Shown here: piece after piece, positions 49,948 to 58,432 of the stretch
Numbering within the stretch: position 1 is the first letter of the stretch
Layout: the number at the start of each line of letters is the position of its first letter
NCBI GenBank assembly: GCA_965221635.1
Contig: OZ244902.1
Location: forward strand, 682,001-746,000
Source of the DNA: JAAXHB01 sp965221635
GTDB taxonomy: Bacteria > Actinomycetota > Acidimicrobiia > Acidimicrobiales > Aldehydirespiratoraceae
Reading direction: 5' to 3'
DNA length: 64,000 bases
Notes under the pieces: generated by a model
Told to the model about the DNA's origin: nothing
What the model saw: only the letters and a program-made list of their open reading frames with translations
Databases searched by the model: none
Program-made: the position numbers and the translations under genes

Positions 49948-50352
49948 GTGGTTAGAACAATGACAGACGATCACCGCGAGGCCATGGCTGTCGCACGCGT
50001 CCAGAACAACGCTGTAAGCGACTACCTCAAGGCTCTCGAGGAAAATCCCCCTCGTCGCGGTCCTCGGCGTTCGCCCGAGAGAATGGAAAACCGCATCGCT
50101 GAGATCAACGCCACCTTCGAGGCCGCTTCTCCCCTCAGGCGCGTCCAGATGATCCAAGAACGCATCGACCTGGAGAACACTCTCAAGGCAGCCGACCAGG
50201 CCGTCGACATGAGCGACCTGGAAGCCGCCTTCGTTGAGCACGCCCATTCCTACAGCACCCGCAAGGGCATCAGCTACGCAGCCTGGCGCGAGATGCGTGT
50301 TCCCGCCTCGGTGCTCACACGGGCCGGCATTCCCCGCGGCTTCGGCGAATAG
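49948..50352 (+). CDS. Small conserved actinobacterial protein of unknown function
   Basis: This 134-residue charged protein has a predicted helical core (MENRIAEINATFEAASPLRRVQMIQERIDLENTLKAADQAVDMSDLEAAF) with coiled-coil character, ending YSTRKGISYAAWREMRVPASVLTRAGIPRG. The ending resembles a short conserved segment seen in actinobacterial proteins of unknown function. No signal peptide, metal site or catalytic motif is present. The GTG at 49948 is preferred (AAAGGA eight bases upstream); an ATG lies four codons later. It converges with purB across a hairpin. The function is not known. Confidence 0.85.
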   Translation: MVRTMTDDHREAMAVARVQNNAVSDYLKALEENPPRRGPRRSPERMENRIAEINATFEAASPLRRVQMIQERIDLENTLKAADQAVDMSDLEAAFVEHAHSYSTRKGISYAAWREMRVPASVLTRAGIPRGFGE

Positions 50353-50369
50353 TCAACGTTCCGATCGCT

Positions 50370-50402
50370 CGTCTCGGGCGCCCAGGGCGGGCGTCCGGGA
50401 CG
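50370..50402. terminator. Bidirectional terminator hairpin
   Basis: Fourteen base pairs (two G-T wobbles) can form between 50370-50383 and 50389-50402 with a five-base loop AGGGC. The hairpin sits between the stop codons of two converging genes. Confidence 0.7.
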
Positions 50403-50420
50403 GGGCAAATCACAAGCGTG

Positions 50421-51851
50421 TCACACCCTTAGTTCGGCACGCTCAGCGGCATGGGTGGGATGTGCCTGCGCAATGGCATGAGCGCGGGCAACCACCTCGG
50501 CCACCTGCCGGTTTGCCGTGCCGGCCAATCCCGAAGAACTCTCAAGGTCGGCCGGCAGATCAATCCCAGCCGCCAAGACCCTGGGATCTCGACGGATTCG
50601 TTCCAACACACCTTCCTGGCGCTTTTTCCCGTCAGGTGTGCCGCCTGCGTGCATCCAGGCGGCGACGTTTTCGGCCACCAGTTCATGCGCCTGTTCTCGG
50701 CCCATTCCGGCCTCCGTTAGCGCACTAAGTATCCGTGAGGTGCCAAGCAACGGAAGGTCACGCCGCAATTCTGCGCTTATCGCTTTGTCGAACACCTGTA
50801 GTTCGTCCAGAACGGCACGCGCAGTGTGCAGCAATCCGTCCGCCGCGTAGAAGGCGTCGGGAAGCACCACCCGCCGCGCCGCCGAGCAGCTCACATCACC
50901 TTCGTTCCATTGACGGCCCGCCAGTGACGCCGCCATGGTGAGATGCCCGTCGAGCACGGCGCGCAGCGCCCCTATGCGCTCGGAGGATCTGGCATTGATT
51001 TTGTGCGGCATGGCCGAGGAACCAACCTGACCTTCGCGAAATCCCTCCGACACCAGTCCGTGACCTGCCATCAGTCTGAGAGTCAGCGCCATGGAACTCG
51101 CGGCGCAAACCGCTTGGGTGAGCGCAGCCACAACATCAAGGTCCAACGAACGCGGGTACACCTGACCGGTTGATGCAAGCGTGGTGGAAAAACCACAGTG
51201 CTGTGCCACGAGTCGCTCCAACTCAGCGACCGCTTCTTCGGATCCGAGCAGGTCCACCAGGTCAACCTGAGTGCCCACAGCGCCCTTGATTCCTCTCAGC
51301 GGGTAGCGCTCGATGAGATCCGTCAAGCGGTCGTAGCCGAGCATCGCTTCCGTGGCCCAGTCAGCGAAGCGTTTTCCCAAAGTTGTCGGCTGGGCGGCCA
51401 CGTTGTGGGTGCGTGCGCTCATCGCGAGATCCGCGTGGGTCTCGGCGAGTTGGGCCAGTTTCACTATCAACGACACCAGGCCTTCTCGAATCAGCTTGAG
51501 CGAAGCCAGGATCTGCATTTGCTCAACGTTTTCGGTGAGATCGCGCGAGGTCATCGCCCTGTGGATCTGTTGATGACCGGCAAGCGCGCAGAACTCCTCT
51601 ATTCGGGCTTTCACGTCGTGACGGGTAACGGCTTCGCGCTCGGCGATTGAACCCAGATCCACCTCGTCGATCACCGCGACGTAGTCGTCGATCACGCTCT
51701 GTTCAACAGCGGTGCCCAGGCTTCGTTGGGCGCGCAGCACCGCAACCCACAATTGGCGCTCCATCACCACTTTGGTTCGTGGCGACCACAGTTGGCGCAA
51801 ACGTGTGCTCGTGTAGCGCCACGCCAGAACGTTGGGGGGTATCTCAAACAT
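50421..51851 (-). CDS. purB: Adenylosuccinate lyase
   Basis: This 476-residue fumarase-superfamily enzyme has the signature GSSAMPHKIN, plus SARTHNVAAQPTTLGKR and MTSRDLTENVEQ. It cleaves SAICAR and adenylosuccinate in purine synthesis. The ATG at 51851 is chosen because the family N-terminus (PNVLAWRY) follows directly; it overlaps the purA stop by eight bases. A GTG at 51881 would add ten residues and lengthen the overlap. The overlap with purA implies co-translation. Confidence 0.96.
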   Translation of the reverse strand: MFEIPPNVLAWRYTSTRLRQLWSPRTKVVMERQLWVAVLRAQRSLGTAVEQSVIDDYVAVIDEVDLGSIAEREAVTRHDVKARIEEFCALAGHQQIHRAMTSRDLTENVEQMQILASLKLIREGLVSLIVKLAQLAETHADLAMSARTHNVAAQPTTLGKRFADWATEAMLGYDRLTDLIERYPLRGIKGAVGTQVDLVDLLGSEEAVAELERLVAQHCGFSTTLASTGQVYPRSLDLDVVAALTQAVCAASSMALTLRLMAGHGLVSEGFREGQVGSSAMPHKINARSSERIGALRAVLDGHLTMAASLAGRQWNEGDVSCSAARRVVLPDAFYAADGLLHTARAVLDELQVFDKAISAELRRDLPLLGTSRILSALTEAGMGREQAHELVAENVAAWMHAGGTPDGKKRQEGVLERIRRDPRVLAAGIDLPADLESSSGLAGTANRQVAEVVARAHAIAQAHPTHAAERAELRV

Positions 51852-53133
51852 CGGCTGCGCCACGTGTGAGGAATTGCTCACGGCCGGGGCCGACGCCCAC
51901 CATCGTCACCGGCACGCCCACATTGGCCTCCACGAAGTCGAGGTAGTCGCCGGCGGCAGCGGGAAGGTCTTCGGCCTGGGTGATCTTGGTGATGTCGGTC
52001 TTCCAGCCGGGCATTTCCACGTACACCGGCGAGGCCTTGTGAATCACCGTCTGGTGGTAGGGCATGTGATGGTGACGGCGACCTTCGAGTTCGTAGGCCA
52101 CGCACACCTTGACACTGTCGAGCCCGTCGAGCACGTCGAGTTTGGTGATCCCCAGCTCGGTTAGCGAATTGAGCCTCACCGCTTGGCGCAACATCACCAG
52201 GTCGAGCCAGCCGGTGCGACGGCGACGCCCGGTGTTGGTGCCCCACTCACGGCCCACATCCACCAGATGATCGCCGATTTCGTCTTGGAGTTCGGTGACG
52301 AAAGGCCCGGATCCCACCCTGGTGACATACGCCTTGGCGATTCCGATCACACGGTCGATGTGGCGCGGCCCGATCCCGGCCCCGGTACACGCACCACCGG
52401 CCACGGGGTTCGAGGAGGTGACAAACGGATAGGTGCCGTGATCGAGGTCCAAGAAGGTTGCCTGGGCGCCTTCCAGCAACACCTGGCGGCCGTCGTCGAG
52501 CGCGTCGTGAAGCAGGCCCACCGTGTCGTCGATGTGGGGCGCCAGGCGGGGTGCGCACGAGCCCAGATACTCCTCGGCGATCTCGTCGGCTCGCAACGGA
52601 AGCCGGTTGAACACCTTGGCAAGCACCTTGTTTGTGTGGTTGAGCGCCACGTCCAGCTTGGCGGTGAAAATGTCGTGATCCAGCAGGTCCTGCACCCGCA
52701 GGCCTGTGCGCATCGAGCGGTCGGCGTAAGCGGGCCCGATTCCCCTTTTGGTGGTTCCGAGCTTGCCGCTGCCGAGGTGGCGTTCGTGCAGGGCGTCGAG
52801 TTCGGTGTGGTAGGGCATTATCAGATGCGCATTGCCCGACACGCGCAACCGTGAGCAGTCCACACCCCTGGCGGTGAGGCGGTCCATTTCGTCGATGAGC
52901 ACTTGCGGGCTCACCACCACGCCGTTGCCTATCACCGGGGTGATGTGCGGATACAGCACACCGCTGGGGATCAGTTGCAGAGCGAACTGTTCGCCGTCCA
53001 CCACCAGCGTGTGCCCTGCGTTGTGGCCGCCCTGGTAGCGCACAACGAAGTCCATGTCCGCTGCGAGCAGGTCGGTGAACTTGCCTTTGCCTTCGTCACC
53101 CCATTGGGTGCCGACGACGACGGTCGCAGGCAC
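51844..53133 (-). CDS. purA: Adenylosuccinate synthetase
   Basis: This 429-residue protein has GTP-binding GTQWGDEGKGK at the N-terminus, the DFVVRYQGGHNAGHT segment, GTTKRGIGPAYADR and the C-terminal GVPVTMVGVGPGR. It makes adenylosuccinate from IMP and aspartate. AAGGAGAAC precedes the GTG at 53133. purB overlaps its end, so the AMP branch genes form one transcript. Upstream lie the clpB stop and a repeat-rich spacer. Confidence 0.97.
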   Translation of the reverse strand: MPATVVVGTQWGDEGKGKFTDLLAADMDFVVRYQGGHNAGHTLVVDGEQFALQLIPSGVLYPHITPVIGNGVVVSPQVLIDEMDRLTARGVDCSRLRVSGNAHLIMPYHTELDALHERHLGSGKLGTTKRGIGPAYADRSMRTGLRVQDLLDHDIFTAKLDVALNHTNKVLAKVFNRLPLRADEIAEEYLGSCAPRLAPHIDDTVGLLHDALDDGRQVLLEGAQATFLDLDHGTYPFVTSSNPVAGGACTGAGIGPRHIDRVIGIAKAYVTRVGSGPFVTELQDEIGDHLVDVGREWGTNTGRRRRTGWLDLVMLRQAVRLNSLTELGITKLDVLDGLDSVKVCVAYELEGRRHHHMPYHQTVIHKASPVYVEMPGWKTDITKITQAEDLPAAAGDYLDFVEANVGVPVTMVGVGPGREQFLTRGAADV

Positions 53134-53258
53134 GATGTTCTCCTTTGGGGACGATCGCAGCGCAAACGCCGCGCACCGGCCCGTGTGAGCGTGGCGTCAC
53201 CCGTCACGCCCCGCGGAGCCGACCGCAGCTTTGCGCGAGCCTACTGCCGGGCCTCCCC

Positions 53259-53345
53259 GCCCTGGTCCGCTGCGACCCTGTGACGCTGGGCCCTGTGACG
53301 CTGCGACCCTGGTCCGCTGCGCCGCTGTGACGCTGCGATCTTGGG
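53259..53345. repeat. Degenerate tandem repeats between purA and clpB
   Basis: CCCTGGTCCGCTGCG occurs twice and TGTGACGCTG three times in overlapping, imperfect order. The 258-base spacer has no gene I can recognise. It may contain the clpB terminator or a slippage-prone region. Confidence 0.7.
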
Positions 53346-53391
53346 CCGACGCGGCTTTGGGCCGTGGTGAGCTGCGCCGCTGAGGGCAGGC

Positions 53392-55968
53392 TCAGCGCAA
53401 CACCAACTCCGGCTGATGCGCGCCGTCGGTGTATCCAGGCGCCGCGGCGCCGCGTGGGAACGCATCGTTGCCAGGGTCCACGGGCTCAGTGTCCACTGGG
53501 CCAGGGTCCACGGGCTCAGTGTCCACGGTGACGGTGTCACCCTCGGCGTAGCGCCCCTCGAGCAGGGCCAATGCCAGCGGATCGCCGATGCTTCGCTGGA
53601 TGAGGCGCTTCAGCGGGCGCGCCCCGAAGGCGGGATCGTGGCCTGCGTGCGCCAGGTGATCCTTGGCGGAGTCGGTGACGTCCAGTTTGATGCCTCGCTG
53701 CTCAAGACGGTGAGCGAACAGGTCGAGCTGAATGTCCACGATGCTGCGCAAATCGGTGGGTGTGAGCTCGGCGAAGTACACGATGTCGTCGATGCGGTTC
53801 ACGAACTCCGGGCGGAAGAAATTGCCCGGTTCGCCCTTGAGGTTGGAGGTCATGATCAACACCACGTTGGTGAAGTCCACTGTGCGTCCCTGACCGTCGG
53901 TGAGGCGGCCGTCGTCGAGGAGCTGCAGCAGCACCCCGAACACCTCGGGATGGGCTTTCTCCACCTCGTCGAGCAGCACCACCCCGTAGGGACGGCGCCG
54001 CACGGCTTCGGTGAGCTGTCCGGAGTCGTCGTAACCCACGTAGCCGGGCGGTGCGCCAATCAGCCGCGACACCGAGTGCTTCTCCATGTACTCGGACATG
54101 TCGATGCGCACCATGGCCGTGTCGTCGTCGAACAAGAACGACGCCAGCGAGCGTGCCAGTTCGGTTTTGCCCACACCTGTGGGCCCCAAGAACAGGAAGC
54201 TCCCGATAGGGCGGTCGGGGTCGCTCAAACCCACACGGCTGCGACGAATCGCGTTCGCCACCACGCTCACCGCTTCGTCCTGGCCCACCACCCGCTGGTG
54301 CAGGTGCTGTTCGAGATGCACCAGCTTGGCGGCCTCGCCCTCCATCAGGCGTTCGGTTGGCACTCCGGTGATTCGGCTCACCACCGCGGCGATGTGCTCG
54401 TCGTTGACCTCCTCGGTGAGCATCGCCGAATCTCGCTGAAGGGTGGCCAGGTGCTCTGTGGCTTCCTGTTCACGGCGCTCGAGGTCGGGAAGGATCCCGA
54501 AACGGATCTCGGCTGCGCGGCCCAGGTCGTGCTCACGTTCCAGTTCGCCGCGGCGCTGCTCGATCTCCTCCTTGATGTCGCGGATCACCGCGATGGCGTC
54601 CTTTTCGGTTTGCCAGCGCGCGGTGAGCCCCGACAGTTGCTCGGTTAGATCCGCGATCTCGCGATCCAGGTCCTCCAAGCGGGCTTGTGCCCGTTCGTCG
54701 TCATCGTCGGCCACGGCGAGGCGTTCCATCTCGGCCCGGTTCAGGCGGCGCTGCACCACGTCGATCTCGGTGGGAACCGAGTCGATCTCCATGCGCAGAG
54801 AACCGGCGGCCTCGTCCATCAGGTCTATGGCCTTGTCGGGCAGGAAACGGCCCGTGATGTAACGGTCCGACAGCATCACCGCGGCGATCAGCGCCGAATC
54901 GGTGATCCGCACCCCGTGATGCACTTCGTAACGCTCGCGCAGGCCCCGCAGGATCGAAACGGCGTCCTCGGTGGTGGGCGGCAGCACCATCACCGGCTGG
55001 AATCGACGCTCCAGCGCCGCGTCGGATTCGATGCCCTTGCGGTATTCATCGAGGGTGGTGGCGCCGATCATCCGCAGCGTGCCCCGCGCCAGCATCGGCT
55101 TGAGCATGTTCCCCGCGTCGAGCGCGCCCTCGGCCCCGCCGGCGCCCACCACCGTGTGCAGTTCGTCGATGAAGGTGATCACCTCACCACCGGCTTGTTC
55201 GATCTCCGACAGCACCGCCTGCAGTCGTTCCTCGAACTCGCCGCGGTACTTGGCGCCTGCCACCATCGACGCCAGGTCCAACACCACGAGGCGCTTGTGG
55301 ACCATGCTGTCGGGCACGTCGCCGTCCACTATTCGCTGAGCCAGGCCCTCCACGATCGCGGTCTTGCCCACGCCGGGCTCGCCGATCAGCACCGGGTTGT
55401 TCTTTCGGCGCCTCGACAGCACCCGAATCACCCGGCGAATCTCCTCGTCTCGGCCGATCACCGGATCGAGGTCGCCGTCGCGGGCCGCGGCGGTGAGATC
55501 CAAGCCGAAACGCTCCAGCGCCTGATACTGGTTCTCGGGTGTCCGGGTGGTGACGCGTTTGTTGCCCCGAACCTCGCGCAGCACACCGAGCAGACCTTCC
55601 CGGTCCGCGCCGAGGTGGTCGCTCAGCGCCAGCAGCAGGTGCTCCACAGACATGTACTCGTCGCCGAGGTCGGTGCGCGCGGTGTCCGCAGCAGCAAGCA
55701 CGTCGCGTGTGGCCGAAGAAATCTGCACGTCGGAGCCGTAAGCCCGCGGCAGGGTGGCCAACGACTGGCGGGCCTTCTCCAACGCAGCCTGGGGATTCAC
55801 CCCTGCCGACTGCAGCACTGTGGGCGCGAGGCCTTCGCTGTCGCTCAGCAGCGCAACGATCAGATGCTCGGGGGTGATCTCGGGATGTGAAGCGGCGCGA
55901 GCGGCCTCGGTGGCCGCCGAGAACGCCTCGGCGGTTTTGTGTGTCCAACGATTCGGGTCAATGCTCAT
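53392..55968 (-). CDS. clpB: ClpB disaggregase chaperone
   Basis: This 858-residue AAA+ protein has an N-domain (about 1-150), NBD1 with Walker A GEPGVGKT and Walker B FIDELH, a coiled-coil middle domain (about 400-520), and NBD2 with GPTGVGKTE and the pore loop APPGYVGYD. It extracts proteins from aggregates together with DnaK. The last ~45 residues add VDTEPVDPG repeats and a low-complexity tail not typical of ClpB. GAAAGG precedes the ATG at 55968. It follows hspR by 41 bases and probably shares the dnaK promoter. Confidence 0.97.
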   Translation of the reverse strand: MSIDPNRWTHKTAEAFSAATEAARAASHPEITPEHLIVALLSDSEGLAPTVLQSAGVNPQAALEKARQSLATLPRAYGSDVQISSATRDVLAAADTARTDLGDEYMSVEHLLLALSDHLGADREGLLGVLREVRGNKRVTTRTPENQYQALERFGLDLTAAARDGDLDPVIGRDEEIRRVIRVLSRRRKNNPVLIGEPGVGKTAIVEGLAQRIVDGDVPDSMVHKRLVVLDLASMVAGAKYRGEFEERLQAVLSEIEQAGGEVITFIDELHTVVGAGGAEGALDAGNMLKPMLARGTLRMIGATTLDEYRKGIESDAALERRFQPVMVLPPTTEDAVSILRGLRERYEVHHGVRITDSALIAAVMLSDRYITGRFLPDKAIDLMDEAAGSLRMEIDSVPTEIDVVQRRLNRAEMERLAVADDDDERAQARLEDLDREIADLTEQLSGLTARWQTEKDAIAVIRDIKEEIEQRRGELEREHDLGRAAEIRFGILPDLERREQEATEHLATLQRDSAMLTEEVNDEHIAAVVSRITGVPTERLMEGEAAKLVHLEQHLHQRVVGQDEAVSVVANAIRRSRVGLSDPDRPIGSFLFLGPTGVGKTELARSLASFLFDDDTAMVRIDMSEYMEKHSVSRLIGAPPGYVGYDDSGQLTEAVRRRPYGVVLLDEVEKAHPEVFGVLLQLLDDGRLTDGQGRTVDFTNVVLIMTSNLKGEPGNFFRPEFVNRIDDIVYFAELTPTDLRSIVDIQLDLFAHRLEQRGIKLDVTDSAKDHLAHAGHDPAFGARPLKRLIQRSIGDPLALALLEGRYAEGDTVTVDTEPVDPGPVDTEPVDPGNDAFPRGAAAPGYTDGAHQPELVLR
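53471..53526. repeat. 30-bp tandem repeat in the 3' end of clpB
   Basis: A 26-bp sequence occurs at 53471-53496 and 53501-53526, a 30-bp period that encodes a repeated VDTEPVDPGP-like decapeptide in the ClpB tail. Confidence 0.95.
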
Positions 55969-56009
55969 GGTGGGGGCCTTTCACGATTCAGCGGCAGGGG
56001 GTTGTGTGT

Positions 56010-56432
56010 TCAGTGGGGGGTTTCCTCGTGGCCATGTCCGTGCTCGGGCCTCGCCGAGTCGGTGGACTGCGCACTCTGCGCGGCTTGGAGGTCGGCGGCG
56101 CGACGCTGCCTGGCTTGCGCCTGGGCCCGCACTCGGCCCTCCAGTTCGGCCACTCGCTGTTCGAGTTCCAGCACGCGCATCACCCCGGCAAGGTTGAGGC
56201 CCTCCTCGGTGAGCTCGGAGATGCGCTCCACTCGGGCAATGTCGGCGTCGCTGTAGCGGCGGCTGCCGCCGGCGGTTCGGGCCGGATCGAGCAGGCCCTT
56301 GCGGTCATAGATGCGCAGCGTTTGGGGATGAACCCCGGCAAGTTCGGCCGCCACCGAAATCACGTACACGGCGCGGTAGAACCGCTCGTCGGATCGCAGA
56401 CGGTTTTCGGAGCCAAGGCCGTCATCGGACAT
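56010..56432 (-). CDS. hspR: HspR, MerR-family heat-shock repressor
   Basis: This 140-residue protein has a MerR-type winged helix (VYVISVAAELAGVHPQTLRIYDRKGLL, then GGSRRYSDADIARVERISEL). A coiled coil follows with ELEQRVAELEGRVRAQ. HspR binds HAIR sites, with DnaK as co-repressor, to shut off heat-shock genes. The ATG at 56432 follows the dnaJ stop by four bases. A longer start inside dnaJ would add 20 atypical residues. A matching HAIR-like site lies upstream of dnaK. Confidence 0.95.
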   Translation of the reverse strand: MSDDGLGSENRLRSDERFYRAVYVISVAAELAGVHPQTLRIYDRKGLLDPARTAGGSRRYSDADIARVERISELTEEGLNLAGVMRVLELEQRVAELEGRVRAQAQARQRRAADLQAAQSAQSTDSARPEHGHGHEETPH

Positions 56433-56436
56433 TTGG

Positions 56437-57582
56437 TCACACCTCCAAATGGGCTCGGGGATTGCTTGTGCTGGCCGCCGCGAGGGCCTCAACGGCGGCG
56501 CGTTCGTCTTTGGACAGGTGAGTGGGCACGTCCACTTCCACCACCACGATCAGGTCGCCGCCGGTGTCGTTGCCGCGCACGCGCAACCGTTTGCCGGTGG
56601 TGGTGCCCGGCGGTATGCGAATCGTCACCGACGAGCCGTCCAGGGTGGGAACCTTGATGTCGGCGCCGAGGGCAGCCTCGGCGAAGGTCACCGGCACCGC
56701 AAGGGTCACGTTGCGGCCCTCACGTTTGAACAGTTCGTGGGGGCTCACCCGCACCCGCACGTAAAGGTCCCCAGGTGGGGCGCCGGCCGCACCGGGGCCG
56801 CCCTTGCCCTTGAGCCGGATCTTCTGATTGTTGGTGACTCCCGCAGGGATGCGTGCTTTCACCCTGCGAATGCGGCGCTGCGCACCGCGGCCGGCGCAGC
56901 CATCGCAGGGGGTTTCGATGCGCCGACCCGTGCCGCCACACGCCGCGCACGGACGGCTGAACGAGAACAAGCCCTGGTTCTCGTCCTGGACGCCGTTGCC
57001 TTTGCATTCTTGGCATGTCTCGGGTTTGGTGCCCGGCGCCGCGCCTGTGCCGGCGCACACCTGGCAGTTCGCTTCGCCGGGAACCGACAGCGTTGCCACC
57101 ACGCCGTTCACCGCGTCGGCAAAATCCAGCCGCAGTTCGGCTTCCAGGTCGTCACCCCTGCGGCCCTTGTTGGCGCGGCCACGGCCGCCACGACCGCCGA
57201 AGAGACCGCCGAGCAGGTCGCCAAGGTCTCCCCCCATCGCCCGGTGAGAGGACGCACCGCCGTTCGCGCCGCCGAAATCGAACCGGAACCCGCCAGGGCC
57301 GAAACCGCCTGCGCCTGCCCCGGGCCCGAAAGCACCCGCGGCGGGGCCGAGGCGGCGCACCTCGTCGTAAGCCTTGCGCTTGTCGGCGTCGCCGAGCACG
57401 TCATAGGCCGAGGCGGCCTCCTTGAACCTGTCCTCGGCGGCGCTGTCACCAGGATTGGCGTCGGGATGCAGCCGCTTGGCCAGCTTGCGGTAAGCCTTGG
57501 CGATCTCGGCGGCGTCAGCGGACTCGCTCACGCCGAGAATCTTGTAATAGTCCTTCTCGAACCATTCGCGTTGCGGCTCCAT
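56437..57582 (-). CDS. dnaJ: DnaJ co-chaperone
   Basis: This 381-residue type I J-protein has an HPD motif in RLHPDANPG, a Gly/Phe-rich linker (about 75-140), four zinc-binding repeats (CQVCAGTG, CQECKGNG, CAACGGTG, CDGCAGRG), and a C-terminal substrate-binding domain. It delivers substrates to DnaK and stimulates ATP hydrolysis. The ATG at 57582 is preferred over GTG at 57588, because GGAGGTGAAC gives better spacing. hspR follows after four bases. Confidence 0.96.
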   Translation of the reverse strand: MEPQREWFEKDYYKILGVSESADAAEIAKAYRKLAKRLHPDANPGDSAAEDRFKEAASAYDVLGDADKRKAYDEVRRLGPAAGAFGPGAGAGGFGPGGFRFDFGGANGGASSHRAMGGDLGDLLGGLFGGRGGRGRANKGRRGDDLEAELRLDFADAVNGVVATLSVPGEANCQVCAGTGAAPGTKPETCQECKGNGVQDENQGLFSFSRPCAACGGTGRRIETPCDGCAGRGAQRRIRRVKARIPAGVTNNQKIRLKGKGGPGAAGAPPGDLYVRVRVSPHELFKREGRNVTLAVPVTFAEAALGADIKVPTLDGSSVTIRIPPGTTTGKRLRVRGNDTGGDLIVVVEVDVPTHLSKDERAAVEALAAASTSNPRAHLEV

Positions 57583-57709
57583 GTTCACCTCCCTCGTTGA
57601 TGCGCAGGCGCTCGCCTTTCGGTTGTGATGTTGACGGTGTTGATCGCCCCGGCGGGTCGGCGGAGCCGACTGGCGCGGCGCGGTGCGGCGGCGAGGCCAA
57701 GCACTGTGC

Positions 57710-58432
57710 TCAGCCCCGCACCTTCACCATGGCCGGGCGCAGCACCCTGTTCTTGAGCGCGTAACCGGTGCGGAACACTTCGGCCACCACCGCCTGCTCG
57801 GCTGTTTCGGCGCCGTCGGCGGGTGACTCCGCGGTGACCGCCTCATGGCGGGTCGGGTCGAACGGTTCGCCAACCTCGCCCACCACTGCCAGCCCCTCCG
57901 CGCCGAGCACGCTCAGAAGCTGCGACCGCACCGCTTCGATTCCCTGCACGCCTTGAGCCTCCGCAGCCTCACAGGCATCCAGCACCGGCAACAGCGCCTC
58001 CGCGAGCCGCGACGTGGCCTGGGCCACCACCTCGGTGTTGCGCTTGATGGTCTGGCGGCGGTAGTTGGCGAACTCCGCGGTCACCCGCTGAAGGTCCTCC
58101 AGGTAGCCGTCACGCTGCGCCACAGCCTCGGCCAGCTCCGCCCGGGCCCGCGACACGGGATCATCGGGCATCGCATGGTCGGCCCCCGCCGGGTCGGGCA
58201 TCGCTTCAGCGGTTGCGTCCTCGCCGGCGGTCACATCCGAGCCGGGTTCGGCGCCATCCGCAACGCCCGGGTCGGGCACCACCCGAACATCGGGGCGCCC
58301 TGCAGGGTTTGCCGGGGCGACCCGCTCGGGGGTGGCGCCCGCGTCGGCACCGGTCACCGCAGCGGTGTCGGCACCGACATTCGTGCCCGCGGCGATCGTG
58401 TCGGAGGGATGAGATCCCTGTGGGCCCATCAT
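57710..58432 (-). CDS. grpE: GrpE nucleotide exchange factor
   Basis: This 240-residue protein has a long acidic, disordered N-terminal third (Asp/Ala/Gly-rich) followed by a helical segment (RAELAEAVAQRDGYLEDLQRVTAEFANYRRQTIK) and the beta domain with EPFDPTRHEAV and VFRTGYALKNRVLRPAMVKV. It releases ADP from DnaK. Its ATG overlaps the dnaK stop (ATGA). There is a 127-base gap to dnaJ. The N-terminal extension is longer than in most GrpE proteins. Confidence 0.95.
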   Translation of the reverse strand: MMGPQGSHPSDTIAAGTNVGADTAAVTGADAGATPERVAPANPAGRPDVRVVPDPGVADGAEPGSDVTAGEDATAEAMPDPAGADHAMPDDPVSRARAELAEAVAQRDGYLEDLQRVTAEFANYRRQTIKRNTEVVAQATSRLAEALLPVLDACEAAEAQGVQGIEAVRSQLLSVLGAEGLAVVGEVGEPFDPTRHEAVTAESPADGAETAEQAVVAEVFRTGYALKNRVLRPAMVKVRG

